Below, one piece after another: positions 32,792 through 45,134 of a stretch of 64,000 nt of DNA. The stretch covers positions 52,029 to 116,028 of the forward strand of contig JAMYHX010000081.1 in assembly GCA_025529335.1 (NCBI GenBank). The letters run 5' to 3'. The stretch comes from Rhizopus sp. PT2906 (lineage: Eukaryota > Mucoromycota > Mucoromycetes > Mucorales > Rhizopodaceae). The position numbers and the translations under genes were made by a program. The notes under the pieces were generated by a model that was given only the letters and a program-made list of their open reading frames with translations, did not search any database and had not been told where the DNA came from. Numbering within the stretch: the first letter of the stretch is position 1; each line of letters starts with the position of its first letter.

Positions 32792-35681
32792 ATGAAACTT
32801 GTTTCTCTCCTCATCTGTCTGTCTCCATTGGCTCTGGCTTCCATCACAATTCCTAATGTCTATCTGATTGAATTTGATAATAGAACTCATGTAAAACGTA
32901 ATATCGATCAGAGACGAAATCAATTCTATGAACAACTTGATTCATTACACATTCAATACAACGTTCGGCATGAATACAACCTGATCCATGCTGTCTCTCT
33001 CGAATTTAAGTCTCCGAGAGATACAGAACTGTTCTTTGAAAGTGCAATGGATGTCAAACGCGTTTGGCCTGTGGTAATGAATTATATTGGGGATATGACC
33101 TTTTCGGCAATTTATTTAAAAATATATATGCATATAGAGCACAGTAGCAAAACCCAAAATATACCAAGCAGATAACGTACCTTCTATCGCTCCCTTGTTT
33201 AGTTTCTATAAACAAACAGGTGTCACTAAGCTAAGAGAAAAGCTAGGGTAAAGATTATGACTACATATCAACATTTTACTCATAAACGATAAAGTCTCAC
33301 AGGAAAGGGAATCAAAGTGGGCGTGATAGATACTGGAGTAGATTACACACATCATGCTTTGGGTGGTTGCTTTGGGCCTGGCTGTCGTGTTGCATATGGT
33401 TATGACTTTGTGGGAGATGCTTACACGGGCGATAGTGAACCTCAACCAGACGATGATCCTCGGGATACTTGTAATGGCCACGGAACCCATGTAGCTGGAA
33501 TTATTGGTGCCAACGACAAACATATGAATCTTACTGGAGTTGCGCCTGATGGTAACAGTGAATAGAGATGTTTACTCTTATAGAGCTAATTGGTTTTATT
33601 TTGAAAGTAACGTTTGGGGTATACAGAATATTTGGGTGTTCGGGTGGAAGTTCAACAGAAATTATTATGAAAGCCATGGAAGCAGCTTACCTTGATGGCA
33701 TGGATGTAGTCAATCTATCGCTAGGTGATATTGGATGGCCAGAATCACCTGCTTCCGTATTAGCAGATGAACTGTCATTACAAGGAATGATTGTATGTGC
33801 AGCGGCTGGTAATGAAGGAGAAAGAGGCATATTCGAAGTAGGATCGCCTTCTCTAGGAAAACATGCTATTTCCGTAGCCAGTGTCGATAATGCCTATGTC
33901 CTTTCACACGTCATCAGAGCAGGCGATCTGACCATTGGATACTTGACTGCCACTGGAAACCCATTCATACCACGAAAGACCAGGATGATACCCTTATCTA
34001 ACCAGTTTTTAAAAGATAACGATGGTTGTGATCCTATTACAGTAAATTTGAAAAATACAGTTGTCTTGGTGAGCCGAGGCGGTTGCCTCTTTACGCAAAA
34101 GGTAAGGAAGTAAAAAAAAAAATCGTCCAAAAGATCCTAATCAATGTAGAATAGATTATAAATGCTGAAAAGGCAGGAGCCGCTGGAATTATCTTTTATA
34201 ACAACTTACCAGGACCGGTTATGCCCTCTGCTCCTGAGAGTAATGCGACAATAGAGTATGGTGGAATTTCAAAAGAAGACGGTGAAAGACTATTCGACTA
34301 TCTAAAGACAAACAGTAAAGTCGAGTTTTTAAAATATGATCATCATCTTGGTGTATCAACCGCAGGTAGATTACATTCTTTTATAAGCAGGCTACCTCAC
34401 TAAAGCATTACTTCTTAGGGGCTATTAGTTCATTCAGTTCATGGGGTTTAGGGCCAGATTTAAGCGTAAAGCCAGATATTAGCGCACCAGGAGGCCAGAT
34501 TTTTTCAACGTATGTGTTGTTTTTTAAATTTAAAAACATAAACTAATGTGTGCATTCATAGTTATCCCGTCAACCTTGGCAGTTATACTACATTAAGTGG
34601 TACGAGCATGGCAAGTCCTTTTGTCGCAGGCATTGTCGCTCTACTTGAGCAGGCAAAGGGTGGGCAACGAAGTCTGAATATACAAGAGCTACGAGCATCA
34701 CTCATGAACAATGGTCATCTTATCAGTCCTTCGGGCTCTTCAGAAATTGATTCAGTAGCCAGGCAGGGGGCTGGATTGATTGATGCCTATCAAGCGATTA
34801 GCTCGACTACTCTCGTCACACCAGAACAGATTCGTCTGAGTGATGAAGATCATGGAGCAGAAAACAATGAATACATATTAACAATTAAAAACAATGGAAG
34901 ATTACACACAGAATACACAATTAGCCACCAGGCATCTATAACAGCTCAAGGCTTTGACAATAACAGGATCTTGAAAAAACCGATACCAATCCCCAGTCAA
35001 CAAGCGAGCGCAACAGTAGAGATACCTCAATCCGTCGTCTTTGTAGAGGCAAATGAAGAGGCAACCGTAACAGTTCGAATAATCCCTCCCAACAATATTG
35101 ACCAACCGTCTATTTATTCTGGTTACATTGTCATATCTGGAGATACAGATGATGATGTGAAATATGTACCCTATGCTGGACTCACTTCAAGTCTATCAAA
35201 GATTCCAGTACTCGTCAATAATGGCACTATGCCGCGAGTGGTCAGTGATAAAGTGAATATGCTTTCGCCTGCTTTGATATCCTTTCAACTAGCCGAGTCC
35301 TCTGCTCTGATCACTGTCACAGTGATTGATGCAGTCAATGATGCCATCAGTTATGGATATGTACCAGAAGGATATATCACTTTTCTAGGCAGAAGTAATC
35401 TAGATGACCCTAATGATGTCTTTTTGGTATCTTGGCATGGCAACGTAGTTGATACGCCAGAAAAGGCTGCCATGGGAATATTGCATCGTAGTACACTGCA
35501 TCCTTATCACAACTTTATGGTCTCTTCGTCGACGTCATCACGCGTTAATCCAGCAACAATGGGAGCATTGCTAGAAAAGGGTAAATATCGACTCAAGATT
35601 ATGGCATTACATCCTCTTGGTGATGCAGGAAAGTATGAAGACTATGATACTTGGATTTCACCAGAGATCACTTTGGATTAA
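32792..35681 (+). CDS. secreted subtilisin-like serine protease with PA domain
   Basis: Seven exons (32792-33073, 33138-33247, 33295-33551, 33608-34101, 34155-34365, 34419-34509, 34562-35681) give 854 aa. A signal peptide (LVSLLICLSPLALAS) precedes an I9-type propeptide. The catalytic triad is in place: Asp in VIDTGVDY, His in NGHGTHVAG, Ser in GTSMASPFVAG. A protease-associated domain (NAEKAGAAGIIFYNN) is inserted before the Ser. A beta-rich C-terminal region follows. This is the S8 layout of fungal and bacterial minor extracellular proteases. Exon 3 must start after GATAAAG to give the conserved LREKLGLTGKGIKV. Confidence 0.92.
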
Positions 35682-35879
35682 TTTAACATCCGCTTGAATC
35701 AGAATCAATAAAAATTTCCCTTATAATTTTCCCTCTTTTCTTTTTTTTTTTTTCCAGTTGTTGTTGCGTGCCACGGTTGCAAGGACACAAAAAAAGTAGA
35801 TTAAATAATGACTAGATTTATTATTTATTTAATGACATACACATTTATAGTAATCACCCCCCTTCTTTTTTAACGCATA

Positions 35880-38721
35880 ATGGAAAGACCGAAACGACAG
35901 AGTACAGTGGATAAAAATTATAGGGAACATAAAAGATCAAAAAAAGGCGAGGTATAATAAAAGCAAATTGCAGGAATCTATTCACTAAATACAATACAAA
36001 GACCGCATCTAGTCCAACAAAAGAAGAATCACTATCACCATTTGAACAACTATACAGAGATGTCGTCAATTATAGAGATCCAGAAGAGTAAGCATTTTTG
36101 ATCAATCTATTCAATACTATTAACCTTAAATGTTTATTGTAGTGAGGATTATGATATTACAGCCATCTTTATGAAATTACCTTCTAAAAAGGAATATCCT
36201 GACTATTATCAAATCATTAAACAACCTATCGCGCTCGAAACAATCAAAGTAATACTTTATACAACAAAATTACACTGATGGACTAACCAGTTGTTATAGA
36301 ACAAGGTTGATAAGAACATGTATCAAAGCATTTCTCAAATGAAAGCAGATATAGACTTGATGGTCTCTAACGCGAAGAAGTACAATATGAAAGGATCTCA
36401 AATTTATGAAGATGCTATCAAGATTCAAGTAATAATAGATGCAGTTTCCTATTGACACAGCTAATGTGATAAACGTGTAGAGATATGTAAAAGGATGGCA
36501 GGGAGTGAAAGAAAAGGCAGTATTGAAACTTCCTGGTGAAGCATTTAATAGTGCTCCAAAGATTAAGGCGATCAAATTGAAAGCAATAGATAAACCCAAA
36601 AAATGTACGACCCACAGATGTATCATTTGTATTTGACTAACATTCAACTTGTGTAGCTTCCATCAATACAAAAGCACTCATGACAACTATCATCAAACGA
36701 GAGGTTAAAGGGGCATTAGAACTGCTAGATACAGATCCACAGATCGATCCAAATGAATTAGTACCTGCTGAAATGTTTAATGACAAGTTCACATGGGGTC
36801 CGCTTCATGCTGCTTGTTATTATGGTGATATCAAGCTTGTGGAGGCTCTGATTGCGAAAGGTGCGGAGGTAGAGAAGCAGGATACTTGGCATTCAGCTAC
36901 TCCCCTTGGTTGGGCTGCCTTTGGTGATAAGCATAACGTGGTTCGATTACTATTACAAAAGTATAATGCTAATAAGAATGCTAAAAACGTGCATGGGCAA
37001 GTACCATTTGAATTAGTATCAAATCAAGATGATCCAAGATGGATTGGGCTATTCAAGGTGAGATTTTAAAATACTAAAGTGAAAGGATTTATAAGATAAC
37101 ACATCATTAGGATACACCTTCAGTACAGCAACAACAGCAACAACAACAAGAGCAACAGCCTCAGCCTCAGCAAATGAAACAAGAACCACCCTCTCAACCA
37201 TCACAACCCCCTCCCTCTATTCCTTTATCGCAACAAGCCATGCCACCTCCTTTGCCTCAACAGCAATCGGTCCAATTACCTATGATGCCCAATACCATGC
37301 CTATGGTATCTGTACCACAGCCTATTAAAGCATTTCCTACTATTCCAGGCGTACGTCAGCCTGTATATCAAACTTCTCCTGATGGAACGATCAGAAAACG
37401 ACGTGGACGTCCACCAAAGAGTGAAACGGACGCATTAGCTGTTCGACCCACCACTGAGATTGATATAAACACCTTTGATCCTGTAGCCTTTGAAATCGAG
37501 CTATTCAATGCTATCAGAACACACACTGATAATTCGTAAGTAAACAAAAAGAAAAGAAGAGAATGTATAATGACCTTTTTATTAGGAATCGTCTTTATTC
37601 TGAATTATTTGAAGATTTACCAGATCGACATGAATATCCAGAATATTACAGTGTGATCAAGAATCCACGATCTTTATCTGAAGTAGCAGAAAAGATGCAG
37701 ACACGAAGCTATCCAAATTTATATGCTTGGATGAGCGATATGAAATTAGTGTTTGAAAATGCCCTCAAGTTTAATGAACCTGGTTCACGTATCTTTCGTG
37801 ACGCTAAACTGCTATTGGTATGTGGGATATACCCTCTTTTCTTTTTTATTTACCTTTCTTTTATAGCGTCTATTACATCGACTTAAAGAACGTATCTTGG
37901 CCAGATTAGGAGTCCCTGTGAGTCAAGAGGACGCAATCATGCGATTAGATTTGGCCAGTCGGCCGTTTGATGCAGAAGCATTAAGCGAAGATAAGCGCAA
38001 AATCAAAAGATTCTTGACGAGTAGTAAATCTCGAACTCAGAGCATAGAACCAGACCATCACCACCTTACGTACCAACAACAGGCTACGGCCACACCTATG
38101 ATTCACCCGCTGCTCCTTCAACAGCAACAACCCCAAGCCCAATCTTCGTTTTTACAACCTCCACCACCTTTCCTTATGCAACCTCCCCTGCAATCATTAC
38201 CTATGATGACACCTAATGCTTTTATGCCACCGCCACAGCCACCGATGATGGAACAACATAATATAGAGTTACCCAAATCACCGCTGACGAAGGCATCTAA
38301 GGAATTCTATGCCGTGTTTGCAGAAGGAGGTAAATAACAAACCAATGATCTAACCTCGGCTTATTCATCGCCCATAGTAGGTTCTTTCTTGAACGAATTG
38401 ACCGTGTCCTCCAAAGACTTTTCCCAGCGACTGACTGGTGACTATTTCGGACATAGCATCGTTGTACCTCCTGGTACACAAACACTTGACATTCAAACAG
38501 ACTTACCTAAGCCCCTAAAGAATGAAGACAAACGAATCACAATTACCGTATTGCAAAACAATGTAAAACTGAATCCAACTGCAGATCTATCATGGACGAC
38601 TGTGCCGCTGACAAAAGGCATGAACGTCATCAAGATCAACGTGACAGCAAATCTAAGTCAACCTGATTCAACAGTGCCTGAGTTCAAGTCCCAGATGTAT
38701 CATCTTTTTATTACTCAATAA
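35880..38721 (+). CDS. bromodomain-ankyrin-AT-hook-bromodomain protein (RSC4-like)
   Basis: Ten exons joined in phase give 792 aa. Bromodomain 1 (~30-120) includes FMKLPSKKEYPDYYQIIKQP. An ankyrin segment (~190-265) reads WGPLHAACYYGDIKLVEALI and TPLGWAAFGDKHNVVRLLL. A Gln/Pro-rich region with poly-Q follows, then the AT-hook KRRGRPPKS. Bromodomain 2 (~400-480) includes LPDRHEYPEYYSVIKNP. The C-terminus holds a beta-rich domain (DYFGHSIVVPPGTQTLDIQ). Bromodomains read acetyl-lysine and the architecture suggests a subunit of a RSC/SWI-SNF or PBAF-type remodeller, like fungal Rsc4. The stop lies 1 bp from the stop of the convergent gene. Confidence 0.9.
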
Positions 38722-38722
38722 A

Positions 38723-40452
38723 CTATAGTGAAATGTACATGGAGCGCTTTTTGCCTGATGGATACACGGTCATGGCCGAAGCAAAGAGGCCGGCGGAGAG
38801 TCCAAGGGCGATAGAGAGCATTTGAAGAGGGAATGCGATGTGACCTGTGTCTGTTTTGTGAAGTACGGAATAAGCTCCACGGACACCTATAGATGAAAGA
38901 TGAGTTTATGATGTACTGAAAAGGACAAAACGTACCTATGCTTCCTGGTACGAGTAGAGTAAGTCCTACGCAGAGAGGAGCCAGAGGTGGCTCACCTGTG
39001 ACTTTGAGTGCGAAATTAGAGTAGAGGCCGACGACAAAGGCTGCGATACTGCCTACGATCTGACCATCGGGTATGACCTTGCCCAGAAAGAAAGAGAGAC
39101 AGAATGCGATGGCTGCCGCAACACATTGAGAGATGTATTGTTTGCGACTGGAGCCATAGGAGAGTGAGAGAGCGATGCTGAGGGTAGGTAAGAGAGCGAG
39201 GGCAAACCAGGGTGACACTGGCGGCTGATCGCATAGGCCGTACTCGGATACATTGGGATCAATAGCGCCGTAGACACTGCTGCCCATCTGCAACCCGTAC
39301 GCTAGTTGAAATGCATAAAAAATAGAATAAACAAGCCGAACGATACCCGTTGTAACCTGCCGTGCAGATAGTTCAATCTAATCCCAAAAGAGAATGAGCA
39401 CAATTGGCAAGAGGCTAATGATTTACATTACCACGCCTACGGTCATGGTGTATCCTGGAAGTAGGATAAGGATCGCAGGAAGGACAACACTGGTGAAACA
39501 GCAGTATCTATAGAGAGCACGAGCAATGATAGCCACGATGACCGAGGTAGATATTTCAAATACACGCGCATAGATGGGAAAATGGGCAGAAAGGATGTAG
39601 AGAATAGAGACGAGTAGGCCAAGGCCACCACTGACACTAGCGTCAATCCAGGTGCCGTTAAACAAGAGAGCCGAGCCGCTGAAGCTGCTTGCGGTAAAAA
39701 AGAAGAGGGTTGCCCACGAACCGCACGTCGGCGGTGCTGTGGCTACATCATGAAGTAGAATAAGACACCGATCAAGATCCACTTGACCCTTATAGAACGA
39801 ATTCATGATATCATTAATAGTGGCAATTTTACCGGTGTCGTAACCTTGCGGTGACTTGACCATGATCGACTGACTGTCACTGCCATTCATGAATGTAATC
39901 AAGACAGAGTCTGGTAAGAAAGAAAAGGCTGCATTGAGTGATAATAGACTGGATGTATGCTGCAATGTGTCATCCTTTTTGATGTATATTAGTAAATGTA
40001 CTTTTTCTTTTTTTTTTCTTTTTGTTTTTTGTTTTATTTACCACTCGATGACAAGGACACCCACATTTTAACAAGAGTCGGCCTAACAAGATGATAATGC
40101 TCTTCTTTTTCTCAAACAGCACACTGTCTTGATTACTCTTGTCTGCATCATCCACAGCTTCTTCTTCATCTCTTCTTGTTTCGTTTTGATGTAGATTCTG
40201 TGGATCGTCTCTAGAGACCATGATGTCAGCCCGTCGCATGCTAATGGCTGTTGCAATACTATCCCCTCGAGCGAGATTGGGTATATACACTTTAGATTCA
40301 TTTAAACTTGTTGCTGACCTCCACAACGATGGCCTCGTCTTTTCCTCCAAGGCCACATCCTTATCCGTCATGGTCATCTGGGAGGCTAAGCTGAGCTGAG
40401 AGCCATCATGGGTGACTTTGGATGCGGATAGGTTGCGTACAAGTGAATGCAT
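38723..40452 (-). CDS. ThrE/DUF1212-type membrane transporter (Prm10-like)
   Basis: At least five exons (40042-40452, 39432-39974, then three to 38723). The N-terminal 130 residues are polar and cytosolic. The conserved threonine/serine-exporter-like domain begins LLGRLLLKCGCPCHRV and continues with LLSLNAAFSFLPDSVLITF. About ten hydrophobic segments follow (WATLFFFTASSFSGSALLF, LGLLVSILYILSAHF, VVLPAILILLPGYTMTVG, FALALLPTLSIALSLSY and others). The family includes yeast Prm10 and bacterial ThrE; the fungal substrate is unknown. The last exon encodes GVRGAYSVLHKTDTGHIAF. Confidence 0.87.
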
Positions 40453-40712
40453 AATTTAAAAAGAAAAAAGAAACTCTTTAGATCTCGATGAAAAAAAAAT
40501 GCCTTTATAATTTAAGAAAGTTATATGTTTGATTTTTAGTTATTCCTTTTTTAAATGCTTGGATCGAATTGATACATGAGCTCAATGATCGGCTTCATGA
40601 GCGGATGATGCCCTTTAGAAAATGTGTGTAACTTGTAGGCTCCGATAAGCTCGGACAGAGAACCAGACAACCCTACTTTTTTTCTTTCTCTCTCTCTCTT
40701 TTTCATTTTTTT

Positions 40713-42464
40713 ATGTCTTGTCAATCCAATTCAACCAACAATAAAGACTTGAGCTGTCTTCGTTGCAGAAAAAAGAAAGCCAAGTAATGCTCGCGAAATA
40801 AAAATAAAGAGAGAGAGAGAGAAAGTAAAAGCAGACTCTATTGACACAAGTACCATTTAGATGTTCCAAGACAAGACCCAGTTGTACACGATGCCTTCGC
40901 TCAAATCAACCTGTAACTATAACAACGACACACTACATTAATAAAAGTCTAACTTTTATATTAGTGTGAATACCCAGATGCACCACCGAATCTAACAGAT
41001 CTGTCACAAAGAGTCTTGACGCTCTATGATTCACTACGAGAACTTGAAGGCGAATTTTTAGTCAAGTATATGCAGAATATGGAACCAGAACTGAGTGAAG
41101 AAGAATCGGTAGATGCGACACCTACGATTGACACTACACAAGAAGAACGTATCACTATAGAGGAACCTGCTGGTTGGTCAATGTCATTTGGATCTTCAGG
41201 TCTTTGTCTGCAAGCCGTCACACGTAATCTATTTGAATATCGTACTTTTATTATATCCATATCACAGCAACTGATCAAAGGATTCGGCATGGATTATTTA
41301 CCTAAACTATGGGATCCAGATGCAGAAGGATATCATAGCGAAGAAGATATGGAGGAAGAGTTGGATGAGGATGAGTATTTAGTGAAAATACCCGCTGTGC
41401 CTATTAGCCAATTATTGAAATCAATGGAAATAGAGACAGCAATAAAGAAGGATAAGATGAATGATAGAGTCATACAACGATTTTTACAGTTGCATTTACC
41501 TCACATGATTCAGCATGTTGAATCTAGAGAATTCAACAAGGAAAACGGAAGATATGATCACTTGGTGACGATCATGCAGCAACTCGTGCCTTTACTAAAA
41601 GAAAGACAATTACCCAAAGAAGTATATGAGCTATGTATGATTACAAGTTATATCGTATCCATTCAGTTACTCGCCAAACCAACAACGACTTCAAGCGAGG
41701 TGACAACACCAGCACCACTACCGTTTAGTATATGGCAAGATTGCATAAACTATCTTTGTTTAGAAATGATTGAGCTAGTATTAAAAAGGGCCGATAAAAT
41801 ACCACATAAACCAGTGTGCCTATGTTTATTGTTATTAGCTTGGTATCAAGTAGATATTAATAAGACAAGAAATGATGTATTAATTGACCTTGGAATAAGA
41901 TTGCTATATGAGGATTGTGATGTATCAAGCGAATTAAAGGTCATGATGATTCATCTGGACATGTACTCATCCATCTTTCAGTCAAGAACAAGTTGTGCAC
42001 TTGAATTATGGTCAACGATAGATAGAAAGGGTCAATTTAGAGAAATAGGATCAATAGTGATGTTGTATAAAGTAATACGTCTACTCTACTCAACAACACA
42101 ATTGGAAGAAGAAAGAAAGATTGATGTGGATGAAATATTGACAATAATAAAAGAAGTCGAGATACAAGAACAACAAGGACAAGTGAACATGATTCATTGG
42201 GTGACCAAGTTATTATTATTCAGACCTTTTACTTTAATTAACCAAGAAGAACAAACGTTGACCAAGACTACATTTTTAGACATGTCATTAGCTGCAGCAG
42301 ATAGATTGTCAATATGTCTTGGTAGAGAACACATGAGCGATTATTGGATAAAGACGAGTAAATATTTAATAGAGGATGTTGGATGTAGAATCAAGGAAAT
42401 TTTTATACAAGATCAACAAGTTATCGAACAAGTAGATTCAATACTGAATAAAATAATGTTATAA
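40713..42464 (+). CDS. Zn2Cys6 transcription factor
   Basis: Exons 40713-40783, 40861-40912 and 40965-42464 give 540 aa. Splicing builds the complete zinc cluster: CLRCRKKKAKC, then C-x2-C-x6-C in SCTRCLRSNQPCEYP. A helix that may dimerise follows (LTDLSQRVLTLYDSLRELE). The long C-terminal region has the helical, Leu-rich character of the fungal regulatory domain, with a Glu/Asp-rich patch (HSEEDMEEELDEDE). These factors are found in fungi and bind CGG-containing sites; the pathway is unknown. The last codon TTA and stop TAA overlap the last codon and stop of the convergent gene. Confidence 0.9.
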
Positions 42465-42980
42465 ACTTTGTACTGTGATGGGTTTATTGTTCTTATTTAT
42501 AAATGTACAATTATTATTGTTATCGCTGTATATACTTGAAATAGATGAAATTGTAGATGTAGATGTAGATGGTGTTAATATGGGTATATCCTGATCTTCT
42601 TGTTCTTCTTCTTCTTCTTCTTGAATATTCTGTTTTAAGGGTGATTTGTCATGATGATTACAAGTATTATTATTATTATTATGTTTCATTGAAAATTCAT
42701 GATGATCATCATCATCGTCTTCTGCTGCCATCACTCTTCTATTTGTTCTTCTTGTCCTAGCATTTAATACTTCCTCTGCCTTTGTGATTGTATTATAAAG
42801 CAGTAATCTCTCTCTTAGATGATACTTTTGTTGACTTCGTTTATCATCTCTATCCAATTTCTTATACCCCAATGTATATGCTTTATTAGCTATCTGTCTC
42901 GGTGATAATGATGTCGAACTGAATATGGTACACGGTGCTTGTTTGCTTGTTCTTTTTGACCAAATTGTTGAAGATGACAT
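42459..42980 (-). CDS. hypothetical protein with low-complexity C-terminus
   Basis: A single 173-aa frame with a true ATG. Residues 25-85 form a basic, probably helical region (SPRQIANKAYTLGYKKLDRD ... LLYNTITKAEEVLNA). From 86 on the sequence is low in complexity: runs of Asp, Asn, Glu, Ser and Thr. No family recognised. The ordered N-terminal half argues for a real gene. Its stop codon lies inside the same TTATAA hexamer as the stop of the zinc-cluster gene. Confidence 0.6.
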   Translation of the reverse strand: MSSSTIWSKRTSKQAPCTIFSSTSLSPRQIANKAYTLGYKKLDRDDKRSQQKYHLRERLLLYNTITKAEEVLNARTRRTNRRVMAAEDDDDDHHEFSMKHNNNNNTCNHHDKSPLKQNIQEEEEEEQEDQDIPILTPSTSTSTISSISSIYSDNNNNCTFINKNNKPITVQSL

Positions 42981-43419
42981 GTATTAAATGCATTCAATTT
43001 TATATAAAATCAAAAGAAAAAAAGAGAATGAGAAGTGACCTTTTTACTCTTTCCTCTTCTTATCCCCTTGGTCCTTTGCGGACACAATCGGAAAGGTAAA
43101 CATATGAAAACGTTGGTTCTTTCCGAGGGTAAAATTCATTATTTAAATCTCCGTTACAGCACTCACTTTTTAACAAAAAAGGCCAATTTATTATATTTAT
43201 AGTCTTCCTAGTATCATTCATTGGTGCACGTTCCGAGGAAGGAAAAGGGAGAAGGGTTAGCATAGCTTAATATGAGACAAATAAAAGGAGAGAAAAAGAG
43301 AGAATTGACTTTAGTATTTGTTGCATAAACCCTTTTCTTTTTCATCGTGGGAAGTTGACCTTTGTGTGTGTGTCAGTGTGACAATTTCTTTATTTTTTTC
43401 CTTTTTGCTTATTGTCAGA
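42981..43419. other. intergenic
   Basis: About 440 bp of A/T-rich DNA with CT and GT stretches, upstream of genes on both sides. No gene seen. Confidence 0.5.
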
Positions 43420-44399
43420 ATGACTGTAACTCATTGTGAAGTCAATATAAAAATAAACTAAACTAACCTGATAATAGAATACCACTTTATGGAAATATCA
43501 TGACGACATAACATTACCAGAAAATAACTCTATTGAAGTGATAACAGAGGAATGTGCTAATTTAATAGCACTTGGAAGAACAGGCGATGGTAAATCAAGT
43601 CTATTGAACGACTTACTTGGTAAACAAGTATTTAAACAAAAAGTATCAGCCAAAGTATGTTTATTCTTTATTAAACAAAAGAGGAACTAATATGCCTCTT
43701 TAGTCTCAAACAAAACAAGTTGAGGATTCAGTTGGCTTTTGGGCCCCACTAAAACCTTATATGCATGGTAAAGACCAATTTGGATGTCATATCAGAGTAT
43801 TCGACACACCTGGCTTTGGTGATTCTCAATTTCAGGATGAGACATTCTTCCCAGTTATCCAAAAGACAATCAACCATATAGCTGCCTATCGAGGCGGTAT
43901 TCATTGTATCCTACTCGTATTCAAGATCACAGCCAAGTAAGTTACACTTCCATATCTGTCTCCCCCCTCTCTCTTTCTCTTTCTTTATTCTGTTTTATCC
44001 ACACATGTATACATGAGCAGTTCAGATACCATTATCAAAAGTATGGATGCTCTCCATAGACTCATGGACTATAGAAACGATTTTTGGGATAATGTCTTGC
44101 TTGTATTCACACACGTTGATATTGTTAATGGTGATACTGGTCGTTATCAATCACACAAGCTGTCATTGAGAACAGCAATAGCAAAACAACTCAAGGAACG
44201 ATACCATCTCGTACATGATTTACCCATGCTATGGATCAGCACTCAGAAATATTCATGCACTTATATCAAAGGTTTAGGTGACTGTGACTGTGAAAGAGGC
44301 GCGAGATATCATGCAGATTGTCGAAGGAGGTTGTATGAGCAAGTCATGAAACGAAGGCATTGTCCTTTTAAGCTTAATATAGAAGAAGAAGAAGAATAA
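43420..44399 (+). CDS. AIG1/GIMAP-type GTPase
   Basis: Exons 43420-43425, 43478-43654, 43704-43936 and 44021-44399 give 264 aa. The G1 motif is GRTGDGKSSLL, G3 is DTPGFGD, and a G4-like FTHVD follows. This matches the AIG1 family of the TRAFAC GTPases, known from plant defence and animal GIMAPs and common in Mucoromycota. The C-terminus has two Cys/His clusters (GLGDCDCERGARYHADC) and an acidic end. The first coding exon would be only ATGACT, followed by a 52-bp intron. If that is wrong, the first ATG would have to be elsewhere, since no in-frame Met precedes the P-loop in exon 2. Confidence 0.85.
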
Positions 44400-45134
44400 A
44401 GTGACTTCATATCATTTATACAGAGTAGTACCTCTAGTATTTACATAAAAAACAGAGACAAGGTGTGCTCGCATATGATCAACAACTGAACAGTGATTAC
44501 ATACTTCCGATGGGTAAATGCTCTGCTACTGGACTATTTCATAGTCTGTAAACATTTCAACATTCTAAATTCTTTTCGAAATACCAGAGTTTCTTCTTTC
44601 AATACGCCAAGCTATCTCATATTTTCGTGTTTCCCTAATATAATTAACTCTTCTTTTCATTAAAGGAAAGGGTATGCAAAAATGAAAAACAGTCGTTTAT
44701 GTCAATGTCAGTTATAAACAGGCATTGTTCTACATGCGTAGGAAAACAATGCTTTACAAAGTGAATGTACACAGCTCGTTAGAAACGCCAACTTGCGCTA
44801 AAATCTTCAGTTAAAATTTGTATGTCGGGTTTTGATTTTATAATTTCCTTTTATAAAGAGAGCAAAAGAACTCGCAGCTAGTTTCATTGGGTTTATCAAA
44901 CCAATTCAACAAGCTGGGATGTGTGCTTGATACTTTCTTGTAGTGTGCGCACTATATCTATGGCTTCAATTAAAAAGCGTTGTATGCTGTAGTGCGCCTA
45001 GCATTGGCCATTTGAGTCTGCGTCATCATTTCAGCGGAATTATAAAAAATGCACTCAGACAACGACGCGTAATAGCTCTCTGTCATTTTTTTTCTTCTTT
45101 ACCTTTCTTTTAACACATACAACATTAAATAAAC
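44400..45134. other. intergenic with one copy of a dispersed repeat
   Basis: About 735 bp upstream of Rpt6. Apart from the 44-bp repeat at 44690-44733, nothing is recognised. Confidence 0.5.
44690..44733 (+). repeat. 44-bp dispersed repeat, copy 1
   Basis: It matches 47988-48031 on the same strand at 41 of 44 positions by eye (begins CAGTCGTTTAT, ends GGCATTGTTCTAC). The flanks do not match. Confidence 0.75.
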
